A DNA stretch of 64,000 nt from contig NZ_BMTO01000008.1 in NCBI RefSeq assembly GCF_014649715.1, positions 315,828-379,827 of the forward strand, written 5' to 3'. Positions 51,420-59,825 of the stretch are shown here, in pieces. Under the pieces are notes generated by a model that made no database searches, was not told the origin of the DNA, and was given only the letters and a program-made list of their open reading frames with translations. Origin of the DNA: Streptomyces lateritius (GTDB lineage Bacteria; Actinomycetota; Actinomycetes; Streptomycetales; Streptomycetaceae). Both the position numbers and the translations under genes were made by a program. Positions within the stretch are counted from its first letter, which is position 1. Each line of letters opens with the position of its first letter.

Positions 51420-51613
51420 CAGGGCTTTCGGAACGGACCGCTCCGGAGGTGCGCCTCCGCCAACAGGCTTGCAGCATGGTCAGGTAAGACGCGCGGGCGT
51501 CGATCCGGTAACGACTCGTGAACGGGTCTTTAACTGACATCTACGCGCGTTACGATCGCCGAAAAGCCAGCGCCGCAAGAGGCGCTTTCGGTCAGTCTTG
51601 AAGGGACCTCCTC
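51420..51613 (+). promoter_or_regulatory. Promoter and operator upstream of the BMP gene
   Basis: CTACGCGCGTTA at 51541-51552 matches the locus palindrome CTACGCGCGTAG in 10 of 12 positions. It lies between TTTAAC (51529-51534) and TACGAT (51551-51556), a candidate -35/-10 pair with 16-bp spacing. A repressor bound there would block transcription. AAGGGA serves as ribosome binding site for GTG 51614. Confidence 0.65.
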
Positions 51614-52654
51614 GTGCGCCGGGTATCCAAGATCACCGCCGCGTGTGCTGTCACTGCGGCCCTCGCTCTCACCGCCACCGCCTGCGGAGAGTCCTCCACC
51701 GAGGACACCGGCTCCGGCGACGGCACCATCAAGGTCGGCATGGCCTACGACGTCGGCGGCCGTGGCGACAACTCCTTCAACGACTCCGCGGCCCGGGGCC
51801 TGGACAAGGCCAAGGCCGACCTGGGCGTCGAGACCAAGGAGCTCACCGCGAGGACCGGTGAGACCCCGGCCGACCGTGAGCAGCGCCTCGCCTCCCTGGC
51901 CGAGGGCGGCTTCAACCCGGTCATCGGCGTCGGCTTCGCCTACAAGGACGCGATCGACAAGGTCGCGGCCAAGTACCCGAAGACCACCTTCGGCCTCATC
52001 GACTCGGTCTCCGACAAGAAGAACGTCGACTCGATCGTCTTCACCGAGGAGCAGGGCTCCTACCTCGCCGGCGTCGCCGCCGCGCTGAAGTCGAAGGACG
52101 GCAACATCGGCTTCATCGGTGGTGTCGACCTTCCGCTGATCAAGAAGTTCGCCGCCGGCTTCCAGCAGGGCGTCAAGGACACCAAGCCGGACGCCAAGGT
52201 GCAGATCCAGTACCTGTCCACCGGTACGGACCTCTCCGGGTTCGGCGCCCCGGACAAGGGCCGGGCCGCCGCGAAGGGCATGCTCGACAAGGGCACCGAC
52301 GTCATCTTCGCCGCCGCGGGCGGTTCCGGCGCCGGCGCGATCGAGGCCGTCGCGGCCAAGCCGGGCACCTGGGCGATCGGCGTCGACTCGGACCAGGCCA
52401 AGGACCCGGCCCTGTCGAAGTACGCCGGCTCGATCCTCACCTCGGTCGTCAAGAACGTCGACACCGGTGTCTTCGAGCTCATCAAGTCCGTCAAGGACGG
52501 CAAGCCGCTGTCCGGCACGCACGCCTACTCGCTGGCCGAGAACGGCGTCTCCCTGACCACCACGGGTGACCACCTCAAGGACATCCAGGCCAAGATCGAC
52601 GAGGCCAAGAAGAAGATCGTCGACGGCCAGATCAAGGTCGCCACGACCCTCTGA
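51614..52654 (+). CDS. BMP-family substrate-binding lipoprotein (nucleoside)
   Basis: This 346-residue lipoprotein is of the basic membrane protein (BmpA/Med/PnrA-like) family that binds nucleosides. The signal peptide ends in TATAC (Cys24). Typical blocks are VGMAYDVGGRGDNSFNDSAARGLDKA, NPVIGVGFAYKDAIDKVA, FTEEQGSYLAGVAAALKS, IGFIGGVDLPLIKKFAAGFQQG and VIFAAAGGSGAGAIEA. It delivers substrate to the ABC system encoded directly downstream. A terminator-like hairpin after it would allow it to be made in excess over the transporter. Confidence 0.95.
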   Translation: MRRVSKITAACAVTAALALTATACGESSTEDTGSGDGTIKVGMAYDVGGRGDNSFNDSAARGLDKAKADLGVETKELTARTGETPADREQRLASLAEGGFNPVIGVGFAYKDAIDKVAAKYPKTTFGLIDSVSDKKNVDSIVFTEEQGSYLAGVAAALKSKDGNIGFIGGVDLPLIKKFAAGFQQGVKDTKPDAKVQIQYLSTGTDLSGFGAPDKGRAAAKGMLDKGTDVIFAAAGGSGAGAIEAVAAKPGTWAIGVDSDQAKDPALSKYAGSILTSVVKNVDTGVFELIKSVKDGKPLSGTHAYSLAENGVSLTTTGDHLKDIQAKIDEAKKKIVDGQIKVATTL

Positions 52655-52668
52655 CCCACACGTGGGAC

Positions 52669-52711
52669 GGGGGCCCCGGAGAGCGGCTTCGGCCGACACT
52701 CCCGGGCCCCC
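52669..52711 (+). terminator. Hairpin between the binding-protein and ATPase genes
   Basis: GGGGGCCC at 52669 pairs with GGGCCCCC ending at 52711, extended by GGAG/CTCC past one mismatch. The loop holds a smaller CGGC-TTCG-GCCG hairpin. It probably attenuates read-through from the BMP gene. Confidence 0.7.
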
Positions 52712-52718
52712 TTCACGC

Positions 52719-52766
52719 GTATGCCCGTAGGCAGTTGAACGATTTCCCTGAAGCTACGCGCGTAGC
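52719..52766 (+). promoter_or_regulatory. Operator palindromes upstream of the ABC ATPase gene
   Basis: GCTACGCGCGTAGC (52753-52766) is a perfect 14-bp palindrome and the best copy of the locus motif. A partial copy, TATGCCCGTAG, lies at 52720-52730. An A/T-richer stretch (GTATTTTTCG, 52781-52790) follows. The arrangement suggests a second regulated promoter for the transporter genes, under the same repressor as the BMP gene. Confidence 0.7.
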
Positions 52767-52853
52767 GCCCCGCGTACAGGGTATTTTTCGCCACCGACAC
52801 CGCCTGCGTCCCCGCCTCGTCCTCCTCACGCTCCCTGCCTAGGAGAGTGCGTC

Positions 52854-54461
52854 ATCAAAGCCTCCAGCCCCAGCAGTCCGAACGCCGTAGAACTCCGCGG
52901 CATCACCAAGCGCTTCCCCGGAGTCGTGGCCAACCACGACATCGACATCACCGTGCGCCGCGGCACCGTGCACGCCCTCGTGGGCGAGAACGGCGCGGGC
53001 AAGTCGACCCTCATGAAGATCCTCTACGGCATGCAGAAGCCGGACGAGGGCACCATCGCGGTCGACGGCGAGCAGGTGACGTTCAACAACCCCGGTGACG
53101 CCATCGCCCGCGGCGTGGGCATGGTGCACCAGCACTTCATGCTCGCGGACAACCTCACGGTCCTCGAGAACGTCGTCCTCGGCTCCGAGAAGCTCTACGG
53201 CATCGGCGACAAGGCCCGCGCCAAGATCAAGGAGATCTCCGAGGCGTACGGGCTCGGCATCCGCACCGACGTCCTCGTCGAGGACCTCGGTGTGGCCGAC
53301 CGTCAGCGCGTGGAGATCCTCAAGGTCCTCTACCGCGGCGCCCGCACCCTGATCCTCGACGAGCCGACCGCCGTGCTCGTCCCGCAGGAGGTCGACGCGC
53401 TCTTCGACAACCTGCGCGAGCTCAAGGCCGAGGGCCTCACCGTCATCTTCATCTCGCACAAGCTCGGCGAGGTCCTGTCCGTCGCGGACGACATCACCGT
53501 CATCCGCCGCGGCACCACGGTCGGCACGGCCGACCCGGCCCACACCACGACCAAGCAGCTCGCCGAGCTGATGGTCGGCAGCGAGCTGCCCTCCCCGGAG
53601 ACCCGCGAGTCGACGGTGACGGACGTGCCCATGCTGACGGTCGAGGACCTGTCGCTCAGCGCCGTCGACCCCGACGGCGTGGTCCGCGCGGTCCTGGACG
53701 GCGTCAGCTTCACGATCCACAAGGGCGAGGTCCTGGGCATCGCCGGTGTCGAGGGCAACGGCCAGTCCGAGCTCGTCGACACGATCATGGGCATGCGCCA
53801 CCCCGACCGCGGTGTGCTCACGCTGGACGGCACCGACATCTCCACCGCGCCGACCCGCAAGCGGCGCGAGGACGGCATCGGCTGCATCCCCGAGGACCGC
53901 CACCGGCACGGCCTGCTCCTGGAGGCCCCCCTCTGGGAGAACCGCATCCTCGGCCACGTCACCGAGAAGCCCAACTCCAAGGGCGCCATCCTCGACCTGA
54001 AGGCCGCCCGCCGGGACACCGAGCGGATCGTCCGTGAGTACGACGTCCGTACCCCCGGCATCGACGTCACCGCGGCCTCCCTCTCCGGCGGCAACCAGCA
54101 GAAGCTGATCGTCGGCCGCGAGATGAGCCACGCCCCCAAGCTGCTCATCGCCGCGCACCCCACCCGGGGCGTGGACGTCGGCGCGCAGGCCCAGATCTGG
54201 GACCAGATCCGCGACGCCCGCCGCGAAGGCCTGGCGGTCCTGCTGATCTCCGCCGACCTGGACGAGCTGATCGGCCTGTCCGACACCCTGCGGGTGATGT
54301 ACCGCGGCCGCCTGGTCGCCGACGCCGACCCGGCCACCATCACCCCGGAGGAGCTGGGTTCGGCCATGACCGGTGCCGCCACAGGACACCTTGAGCACGA
54401 GAGCCCCGAGGGCGACAGCCGCCCCGAGGCCACCGACGGCCCGGAGGACGAGGCCCGATGA
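52854..54461 (+). CDS. Nucleoside ABC transporter ATP-binding protein (two NBDs)
   Basis: This protein of about 535 residues couples ATP hydrolysis to nucleoside uptake. The first NBD has AVELRGITKRFPGVVANHDI (A-loop), Walker A GENGAGKST (44-52) and LILDEPTAVLVPQEVDALF. The second has LSGGNQQKLIVGREM and AAHPTRGVDVGAQ. The first strand and A-loop lie upstream of the first ATG/GTG/TTG in frame (GTG 52926), so that start would truncate the fold. ATC 52854, with AGGAG eight bases upstream, is the best start. No canonical start codon lies in frame for about 95 bases further up. GTG 52847 is in another frame. Confidence 0.9.
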   Translation: MKASSPSSPNAVELRGITKRFPGVVANHDIDITVRRGTVHALVGENGAGKSTLMKILYGMQKPDEGTIAVDGEQVTFNNPGDAIARGVGMVHQHFMLADNLTVLENVVLGSEKLYGIGDKARAKIKEISEAYGLGIRTDVLVEDLGVADRQRVEILKVLYRGARTLILDEPTAVLVPQEVDALFDNLRELKAEGLTVIFISHKLGEVLSVADDITVIRRGTTVGTADPAHTTTKQLAELMVGSELPSPETRESTVTDVPMLTVEDLSLSAVDPDGVVRAVLDGVSFTIHKGEVLGIAGVEGNGQSELVDTIMGMRHPDRGVLTLDGTDISTAPTRKRREDGIGCIPEDRHRHGLLLEAPLWENRILGHVTEKPNSKGAILDLKAARRDTERIVREYDVRTPGIDVTAASLSGGNQQKLIVGREMSHAPKLLIAAHPTRGVDVGAQAQIWDQIRDARREGLAVLLISADLDELIGLSDTLRVMYRGRLVADADPATITPEELGSAMTGAATGHLEHESPEGDSRPEATDGPEDEAR

Positions 54462-55570
54462 AGAAGATCGACAAGGAGCGGCTGCTCCTGGGCATCGCGG
54501 CACCGCTCCTCGCGGTCGTCGCCGCCTTCCTGATCACCGCCCTGGTCCTGGCCGCCACCGGCAAGGAACCGTTCAGCGCCTTCGGCATCATGTTCGACTA
54601 CGGCGTCAAGTCGGACAGCCAGGTCTACATCATCAACAAGGCGACGACCTACTACCTGGCGGGTCTCGCGGTGGCCATCGGCTTCCGCATGAACCTGTTC
54701 AACATCGGTGTCGACGGCCAGTACCGTCTCGCCGCCTTCTTCGCCGCCGCCGTCGGCGGAGCGCTGACCCTGCCGGGCATCGTCCAGATCCCGCTGATCA
54801 TCATCACCGCGATGATCGTCGGCGCGATGTGGGCGGGCATCGCGGGTGTCCTCAAGACCACCCGGGGTGTCAGCGAGGTCGTCTCCACGATCATGCTGAA
54901 CTTCATCGCGACCGCGATCATCGGCTACCTCCTCCAGCCCGGCCGCCTCGGCCACCTGGACGCCGCCGGCACGGAGGTCGCCACGACCCCGCTGCCGGAG
55001 TCCTCGCACTTCTTCGAGTTCCCGACCACGCCGACCCCGATCATCGGGTTCGTCGTGATCGCGGCCATCGCGGGCGTCGCGTACTGGTTCACGCTCGCCC
55101 GCACCCGCTTCGGCTTCGACCTGCGCACGGTCGGCCGGTCCGACACGGCCGCCGCGGCCAGCGGTGTCAACGTGAAGAAGATGGTCGTCACCTCGATGCT
55201 GCTCTCCGGCGCCATGGCCGGTCTGATCGGCATGCCGACGCTGCTCAACGAGTCGTACGCGTACGGCAGCGGCTTCCCGCTGGGCATCGGCTTCACCGGT
55301 ATCGCCATCGCGCTGCTCGGCCGTAACCACCCGGTCGGCATCGCGCTCTCCGCCATCCTCTGGGCCTTCCTGGAGCGCGGCGCCCAGCAGCTGGAGTTCG
55401 AGGGATACGACCGCGAGATCGTCGGCGTCATGCAGGGCGTCATCGTCCTCTGCGTCGTCATCGCCTACGAGGTCGTGCGTCGCTTCGGCCTCAAGCGTCA
55501 GCAGCGCCGGGTCGGCGAGAAGCTCGCGGCCCAGGCCCGTACCAACGACAAGACGGAGGTGTCGGCGTGA
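54458..55570 (+). CDS. Nucleoside ABC transporter permease 1
   Basis: This 370-residue permease of the BPD_transp_2 (branched-chain/simple-sugar/nucleoside) class has about nine to ten helices. Blocks include YYLAGLAVAIGFRMNLFNIGVDGQ, GVLKTTRGVSEVVSTIMLNFIA and the coupling loop FDLRTVGRSDTAAAASGVNVKK. ATGA overlaps the ATPase stop. It forms the pore with the next permease. Confidence 0.94.
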   Translation: MKKIDKERLLLGIAAPLLAVVAAFLITALVLAATGKEPFSAFGIMFDYGVKSDSQVYIINKATTYYLAGLAVAIGFRMNLFNIGVDGQYRLAAFFAAAVGGALTLPGIVQIPLIIITAMIVGAMWAGIAGVLKTTRGVSEVVSTIMLNFIATAIIGYLLQPGRLGHLDAAGTEVATTPLPESSHFFEFPTTPTPIIGFVVIAAIAGVAYWFTLARTRFGFDLRTVGRSDTAAAASGVNVKKMVVTSMLLSGAMAGLIGMPTLLNESYAYGSGFPLGIGFTGIAIALLGRNHPVGIALSAILWAFLERGAQQLEFEGYDREIVGVMQGVIVLCVVIAYEVVRRFGLKRQQRRVGEKLAAQARTNDKTEVSA

Positions 55571-56859
55571 GCGCCACGGCGACTTCCACCCCGCCGCCCG
55601 CGGCCCCCAAGGTGGCCGGCGGCAAGGGCGGCCGCACCCGCCGCCTCTCCCTTCCGGTGATCCTGCTGATCGTGGCGGGCGGGCTCATCGCCCTCTCCGC
55701 CGTCCGCGCCATCACCGGCGCGCAGGACCTCACCTCGGCGGGCCAGATCAGCGCCGCGCTCTCCCTCGCCGTGCCGATCGGCCTCGCCGGTCTCGGCGGT
55801 CTGTGGGCCGAACGCGCGGGCGTGGTCAACATCGGCCTCGAAGGCATGATGATCCTCGGCACGTTCTTCGGTGCCTGGGCCGGCTGGCAGACCGACCCCT
55901 GGCTCGGCGTCCTCGCCGGCATCGTGGGCGGCATGCTCGGCGGTCTGCTGCACGCGGTCGCCACCGTCACCTTCGGTGTCGACCACATCATCTCCGGTAT
56001 CGCGATCAACATCCTGGCGCTCGGTGTCACCACCTACTTCGCCAAGCTGTGGTTCAACACCGGCGAGGCCGCGGCCAAGGGCGGCAGCCCCAAGCAGTCC
56101 CCGCCGGCCGAGGACATCACCGCGATCACCGTTCCGGGGGTGTCCGACTGGCTGGCCGACATCGAGAAGCACCACTGGTTCCTGGTCTCGGACCTCGCCG
56201 GCATCCTCGGCGGCCTCGTCACCAACCTCTCGCTGGTGACGATCCTCGCCGTGCTGCTGGTGATCGGCACGTACTTCGTGCTGTGGAAGACTTCGTTCGG
56301 TCTGCGCCTGCGCTCCTGCGGCGAGAACCCGATCGCCGCCGAGTCCCTGGGCGTCAACGTCTACAAGTACAAGTACATCGCGGTGGTCGTCTCCGGCGGT
56401 CTCGCCGGTCTCGGCGGCGCGTTCCTGGCGCTGGTCACCTCCCACATCTACAACGAGGGCCAGACCGGTGGCCGCGGCTACATCGGCCTCGCCGCGATGA
56501 TCTTCGGCAACTGGCGGCCGGGCGGTCTGGCCATGGGCGCGGGACTCTTCGGCTTCGCCGACGCGCTCCAGCTGCGCAGCGGCGGTGAGACCGTCCACGC
56601 GCTGCTCCTGCTGCTCTTCGCGATCCTCGTCGTCATCGCCGCGTGGAAGGTGTACCAGAAGCGCTGGATCACGGCCGCGATCAGCGCCGTCATCGCCGTC
56701 GGCGTGCTGATCTGGTACCTCGGCACGGACACGGTCCCGGTCGAGTTCGTCAGCGCCACCCCGTACGTGGTCACCCTGCTGGTGCTCTCGCTCTCCGCGC
56801 AGCGCCTGCGGATGCCGAAGGCGGACGGCATGCGGTACCGCAAGGGCGAAGGCAAGTGA
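55567..56859 (+). CDS. Nucleoside ABC transporter permease 2
   Basis: This 430-residue paralogous permease of the same class has an Ala/Pro/Lys/Arg-rich N-terminus and about ten helices. Typical blocks are LAGLGGLWAERAGVVNIGLEGMM, FGVDHIISGIAINILALGVTTYF and the coupling loop GLRLRSCGENPIAAESLGVNVYKYKY. Two extra helices near the C-terminus lengthen it relative to permease 1. GTG 55567 overlaps the permease 1 stop, and cdd overlaps its own stop. Confidence 0.94.
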   Translation: MSATATSTPPPAAPKVAGGKGGRTRRLSLPVILLIVAGGLIALSAVRAITGAQDLTSAGQISAALSLAVPIGLAGLGGLWAERAGVVNIGLEGMMILGTFFGAWAGWQTDPWLGVLAGIVGGMLGGLLHAVATVTFGVDHIISGIAINILALGVTTYFAKLWFNTGEAAAKGGSPKQSPPAEDITAITVPGVSDWLADIEKHHWFLVSDLAGILGGLVTNLSLVTILAVLLVIGTYFVLWKTSFGLRLRSCGENPIAAESLGVNVYKYKYIAVVVSGGLAGLGGAFLALVTSHIYNEGQTGGRGYIGLAAMIFGNWRPGGLAMGAGLFGFADALQLRSGGETVHALLLLLFAILVVIAAWKVYQKRWITAAISAVIAVGVLIWYLGTDTVPVEFVSATPYVVTLLVLSLSAQRLRMPKADGMRYRKGEGK

Positions 56860-57260
56860 CGACCACTGCCGGCAGCCCCGACTGGGAGGCGCTGCGGACG
56901 GCCGCCCGGGACGCCATGTCCCGCGCGTACGCCCCGTACTCCGGCTTCCCGGTCGGCGCTGCGGCGCTCGTCGACGACGGGCGCGTGGTCGCCGGCTGCA
57001 ACGTGGAGAACGCCTCGTACGGCCTCGGCCTGTGCGCCGAGTGCGGGCTCGTCTCCCAGTTGCAGGCGACCGGCGGCGGCCGGCTGACCCACTTCATCTG
57101 CGTGGACGGCCGGGGCGAGCCCCTGGTGCCGTGCGGGCGCTGCCGGCAGCTGCTGTACGAGTTCGGGGGCCCCGAACTCGTCCTGGAGACCCCGGCCGGG
57201 CTGCTGACGCTCGCGGAGATGCTTCCGCAGGCGTTCGGCCCGGACCACCTCGCGAAGTAG
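56856..57260 (+). CDS. cdd: Cytidine deaminase
   Basis: This 134-residue tetrameric-type deaminase converts cytidine and deoxycytidine to uridine derivatives. The first zinc ligand and catalytic Glu are in GLCAECGLVSQL, and the other two cysteines are in VPCGRCRQLLYEFG. The N-terminal SRAYAPYSGFPVGAAALVDDG and NVENASYGLGL are also typical. GTG 56856 overlaps the permease stop, tying salvage to uptake. A terminator-like hairpin follows before deoA. Confidence 0.95.
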   Translation: MTTTAGSPDWEALRTAARDAMSRAYAPYSGFPVGAAALVDDGRVVAGCNVENASYGLGLCAECGLVSQLQATGGGRLTHFICVDGRGEPLVPCGRCRQLLYEFGGPELVLETPAGLLTLAEMLPQAFGPDHLAK

Positions 57261-57267
57261 TACCTCG

Positions 57268-57302
57268 GAGCGGCCCTTCCGGCACGATGGGAAGGGCCGC
57301 TC
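57268..57302 (+). terminator. Hairpin between cdd and deoA
   Basis: GAGCGGCCCTTCC (57268-57280) and GGAAGGGCCGCTC (57290-57302) form a perfect 13-bp stem with a 9-nt loop, followed by a pyrimidine run TCCCTTTCCCC. It can terminate the transporter-cdd transcript. Confidence 0.82.
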
Positions 57303-57314
57303 TCCCTTTCCCCC

Positions 57315-57328
57315 TCTATGCGCGTAGA
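57315..57328 (+). promoter_or_regulatory. Operator palindrome upstream of deoA
   Basis: TCTATGCGCGTAGA is a 14-bp near-palindrome (one mismatched pair). It carries the same CTAYGCGCGTAG core as the sites before the BMP and ATPase genes. It lies 12 bases before the deoA ATG, so a bound repressor would block initiation or early elongation. Confidence 0.7.
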
Positions 57329-57340
57329 AAGAGGCACCAC

Positions 57341-58618
57341 ATGGACGTCATCTCCGTCATCCGCACCAAGCGGGACAAGGGCGAGCTGAGTCCCGAGCAG
57401 ATCGACTGGGTCATCGACGCCTACACCCGCGGCGAGGTGGCCGACGAGCAGATGTCCGCGCTGGCCATGGCGATCCTGCTCAACGGCATGAACCGCGCCG
57501 AGATCGCCCGCTGGACCGCGGCGATGATCGCGAGCGGCGAGCGGATGGACTTCTCCTCGCTCTCCCGTCCCACCGCCGACAAGCACTCCACCGGCGGCGT
57601 GGGCGACAAGATCACCCTCCCGCTGGCGCCGCTGGTCGCCGCCTGCGGCGCGGCCGTGCCGCAGCTGTCGGGCCGCGGCCTCGGCCACACCGGCGGCACG
57701 CTGGACAAGCTGGAGTCCATCCCCGGCTGGCGGGCCCTGCTCTCCAACGAGGAGATGCTGCACGTCCTGGACACGACCGGCGCGGTGATCTGCGCGGCGG
57801 GTGACGGGCTGGCGCCCGCGGACAAGAAGCTCTACGCCCTGCGGGACGTCACCGGCACGGTCGAGGCCATCCCGCTGATCGCCAGCTCGATCATGTCGAA
57901 GAAGATCGCCGAGGGCACGGGCTCCCTCGTCCTGGACGTCAAGGTCGGCACCGGCGCCTTCATGAAGACGATCGAGGACGCGCGGGAGCTCGCCTCCACG
58001 ATGGTCGGCCTCGGCACGGACAGCGGTGTGAAGACGGTCGCCCTTCTCACCGACATGTCGACCCCGCTCGGCCTGACGGCCGGCAACGCCCTCGAGGTCC
58101 GCGAGTCGGTCGAGGTCCTGGCCGGCGGCGGCCCGGCGGACGTCGTCGAGCTGACGATCGCGCTGGCCCGCGAGATGCTCGAAGCGGCCGGCGTCAAGGA
58201 CGCGGACCCGGCGAAGGCGCTCGCGGACGGCTCGGCGATGGACGTCTGGCGCCGCATGATCGCGGCCCAGGGCGGCGACCCGGACGCGACCCTCCCGGTC
58301 GCCCGCGAGCACCAGGTCGTCACGGCCCCGGCCTCGGGCGTCCTCACCCGCCTCGACGCGTACGACATCGGCATCGCCGCCTGGCGTCTCGGCGCCGGCC
58401 GCGCCCGCAAGGAGGACCCGGTGCAGGCCGGCGCGGGCGTCGAACTCCACGCCAAGCCGGGCGACACGGTCACGGCGGGCCAGCCGCTGCTGACCCTGCA
58501 CACGGACACCCCGGAGAAGTTCGACTACGCCCTGAAGTCCCTGGACGGAGCCTGGGACATCGCGGCCCCCGGCACCGAGTTCACCCCGACCCCGATCGTC
58601 CTGGACCGCATCGCCTGA
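57341..58618 (+). CDS. deoA: Thymidine (pyrimidine nucleoside) phosphorylase
   Basis: This 425-residue enzyme cleaves thymidine or deoxyuridine with phosphate to base and deoxyribose-1-phosphate. The phosphate-site signature KHSTGGVGDKITLPLAPLV, the SGRGLGHTGGTLDKLESIPG block and the C-terminal alpha/beta lobe (RKEDPVQAGAGVELHAKPGD) are clear. AAAGAGG precedes the ATG. It completes the salvage block: import, deamination, phosphorolysis. It has its own operator and a strong terminator. Confidence 0.97.
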   Translation: MDVISVIRTKRDKGELSPEQIDWVIDAYTRGEVADEQMSALAMAILLNGMNRAEIARWTAAMIASGERMDFSSLSRPTADKHSTGGVGDKITLPLAPLVAACGAAVPQLSGRGLGHTGGTLDKLESIPGWRALLSNEEMLHVLDTTGAVICAAGDGLAPADKKLYALRDVTGTVEAIPLIASSIMSKKIAEGTGSLVLDVKVGTGAFMKTIEDARELASTMVGLGTDSGVKTVALLTDMSTPLGLTAGNALEVRESVEVLAGGGPADVVELTIALAREMLEAAGVKDADPAKALADGSAMDVWRRMIAAQGGDPDATLPVAREHQVVTAPASGVLTRLDAYDIGIAAWRLGAGRARKEDPVQAGAGVELHAKPGDTVTAGQPLLTLHTDTPEKFDYALKSLDGAWDIAAPGTEFTPTPIVLDRIA

Positions 58619-58660
58619 TCATTCGATCGTCTATGGCATGTGCCCGTGGCTCATTCGGGT

Positions 58661-58694
58661 GAACGGGACCGGTGGACCTCCACCGGTCCCGTTC
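58661..58694 (+). terminator. Terminator of deoA
   Basis: A 34-bp near-perfect palindrome has arms of 16 bp starting GAACGGGACCGGTGG and a CC centre. It lies 43 bases past the deoA stop. The sequence from here to 58822 shows no gene. Confidence 0.8.
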
Positions 58695-58822
58695 GGCATG
58701 CTGGGCATCGTCATGTGGCACCCGGCCCCGCCAACCCCGCCCCCCTTCGACCTCACCGTCGACACCAGCGCCTTCCCCGTCGACTAGAACCGGTCAGCAG
58801 TACGCAGCCGGCTCCCTCGTGC

Positions 58823-59482
58823 TCACCCCAGCGGCTCGCTGAGCAGCCGCGGCAGTTCCCGCATGTCGTCGAAGACCAGCGTCCGCGGACCCATCAGCCG
58901 GTCCGCGCGGGTCAGCCCCCCGCAGTAGCCGAACGCCCGTATCCCGGCCGCCCGGGCCGCCGCCACGCCGTACGGGCTGTCCTCCACCACCGCGCACCGC
59001 TCCGGTGCCACCCCCATGCTCTCGGCCGCGTGCAGGAACAGGTCCGGCGCCGGCTTGCCCCTGGCCACGTCACGGGCGCTGAACATCCGCCCCTCGAAGC
59101 GCTCCAGCAGGCCCGTACGCGTCAGATTGCGGCGGATCGTGGCATGGCTGCCGTTCGACGCCAGGCAGAACGGCACCTTCAGCGCGTCGAGCGCGTCCGT
59201 GACGCCTTCGACCATCGTCAGCTCCGCGTCCAGCGCCCGCTCGTACAGGGGCCGGTACGGCAGATGCCAGTCGGCCTCCAGAGCCCGTCCGAGCCGCTCC
59301 TCCAGGATCGCCGTGAGCACCTCGTTCGACGAACCGACGAAGTGCTCGACGATCTCCGCCTCGGTGAACTCCGCCCCGAGCGCCGCGAAGACCTCCCGGT
59401 CGACCCGGCAGTAGATCCGCTCACTGTCCACCAGAACGCCGTCACAGTCGAAGATCACCAGTTCGACAGGATCGTGAATCAT
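58823..59482 (-). CDS. HAD-superfamily phosphatase (beta-phosphoglucomutase-like)
   Basis: This 219-residue HAD enzyme has motif I FDCDGVLVDSE (Asp nucleophile), a helical cap, motif II in LASNGSHATI, the Lys of RGKPAPDLFLHAAE and motif III VEDSPYGVAAARAAG. It belongs to the subgroup with 2-deoxyglucose-6-phosphate phosphatase, GPP and similar sugar-phosphate phosphatases. The substrate is unknown. Its start lies 21 bases from the divergent STAS-like gene. Given its neighbours, action on a sugar phosphate released by nucleoside breakdown is possible but speculative. Confidence 0.9.
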   Translation of the reverse strand: MIHDPVELVIFDCDGVLVDSERIYCRVDREVFAALGAEFTEAEIVEHFVGSSNEVLTAILEERLGRALEADWHLPYRPLYERALDAELTMVEGVTDALDALKVPFCLASNGSHATIRRNLTRTGLLERFEGRMFSARDVARGKPAPDLFLHAAESMGVAPERCAVVEDSPYGVAAARAAGIRAFGYCGGLTRADRLMGPRTLVFDDMRELPRLLSEPLG

Positions 59483-59503
59483 GCGCGCAGCCTAGAGGTT
59501 CCG

Positions 59504-59806
59504 ATGAGTTCCGGCCGTGGCGCGGGTCTCCTTGGTGTGGACACCAGTCAACCGCTCGTTCTGACCCTGGGCGCCCGGGCCACACCGGACGAGGTCGCCC
59601 GGCTGTGCGCCGTGCTCCGGGAAGCGCCGCCCACCGATGTCGTCTGCGAGATCGGCGCGCTCGCGCACGCCGATCTCGCCGCCGTCGACGCCCTCGCCAG
59701 GCTGCGGCTCGTCGCCGGGCGGCTCGGCCACCGCCTCACCTTCCGGGGCGCCCGGGCCGAGCTGCGGCTCCTCCTCGAACTCGTCGGCCTGGCCGGCCTC
59801 GCATGA
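59504..59806 (+). CDS. Small STAS-like domain protein
   Basis: This 100-residue protein has a STAS-like pattern: a first strand QPLVLTLGARATPDEVARLCAVL, then VVCEIGALAHADLAAVDALARL in place of the anti-sigma-antagonist phosphoserine region, and a final HRLTFRGARAELRLLLELVGL. The phosphoserine found in SpoIIAA-type antagonists seems to be missing or replaced. ATG 59504 has AGAGG upstream. Such short proteins accompany regulatory kinases in streptomycetes, but none is adjacent here. Confidence 0.7.
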   Translation: MSSGRGAGLLGVDTSQPLVLTLGARATPDEVARLCAVLREAPPTDVVCEIGALAHADLAAVDALARLRLVAGRLGHRLTFRGARAELRLLLELVGLAGLA

Positions 59807-59825
59807 CGACGCCCCAGGCCCGCGC

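Noticed and set aside
52847..53098. GTG 52847 as the start of the ABC ATPase.
   Set aside because: It reads a different frame (RHQSLQPQQ...) that is not ATPase sequence and ends at about 53098.
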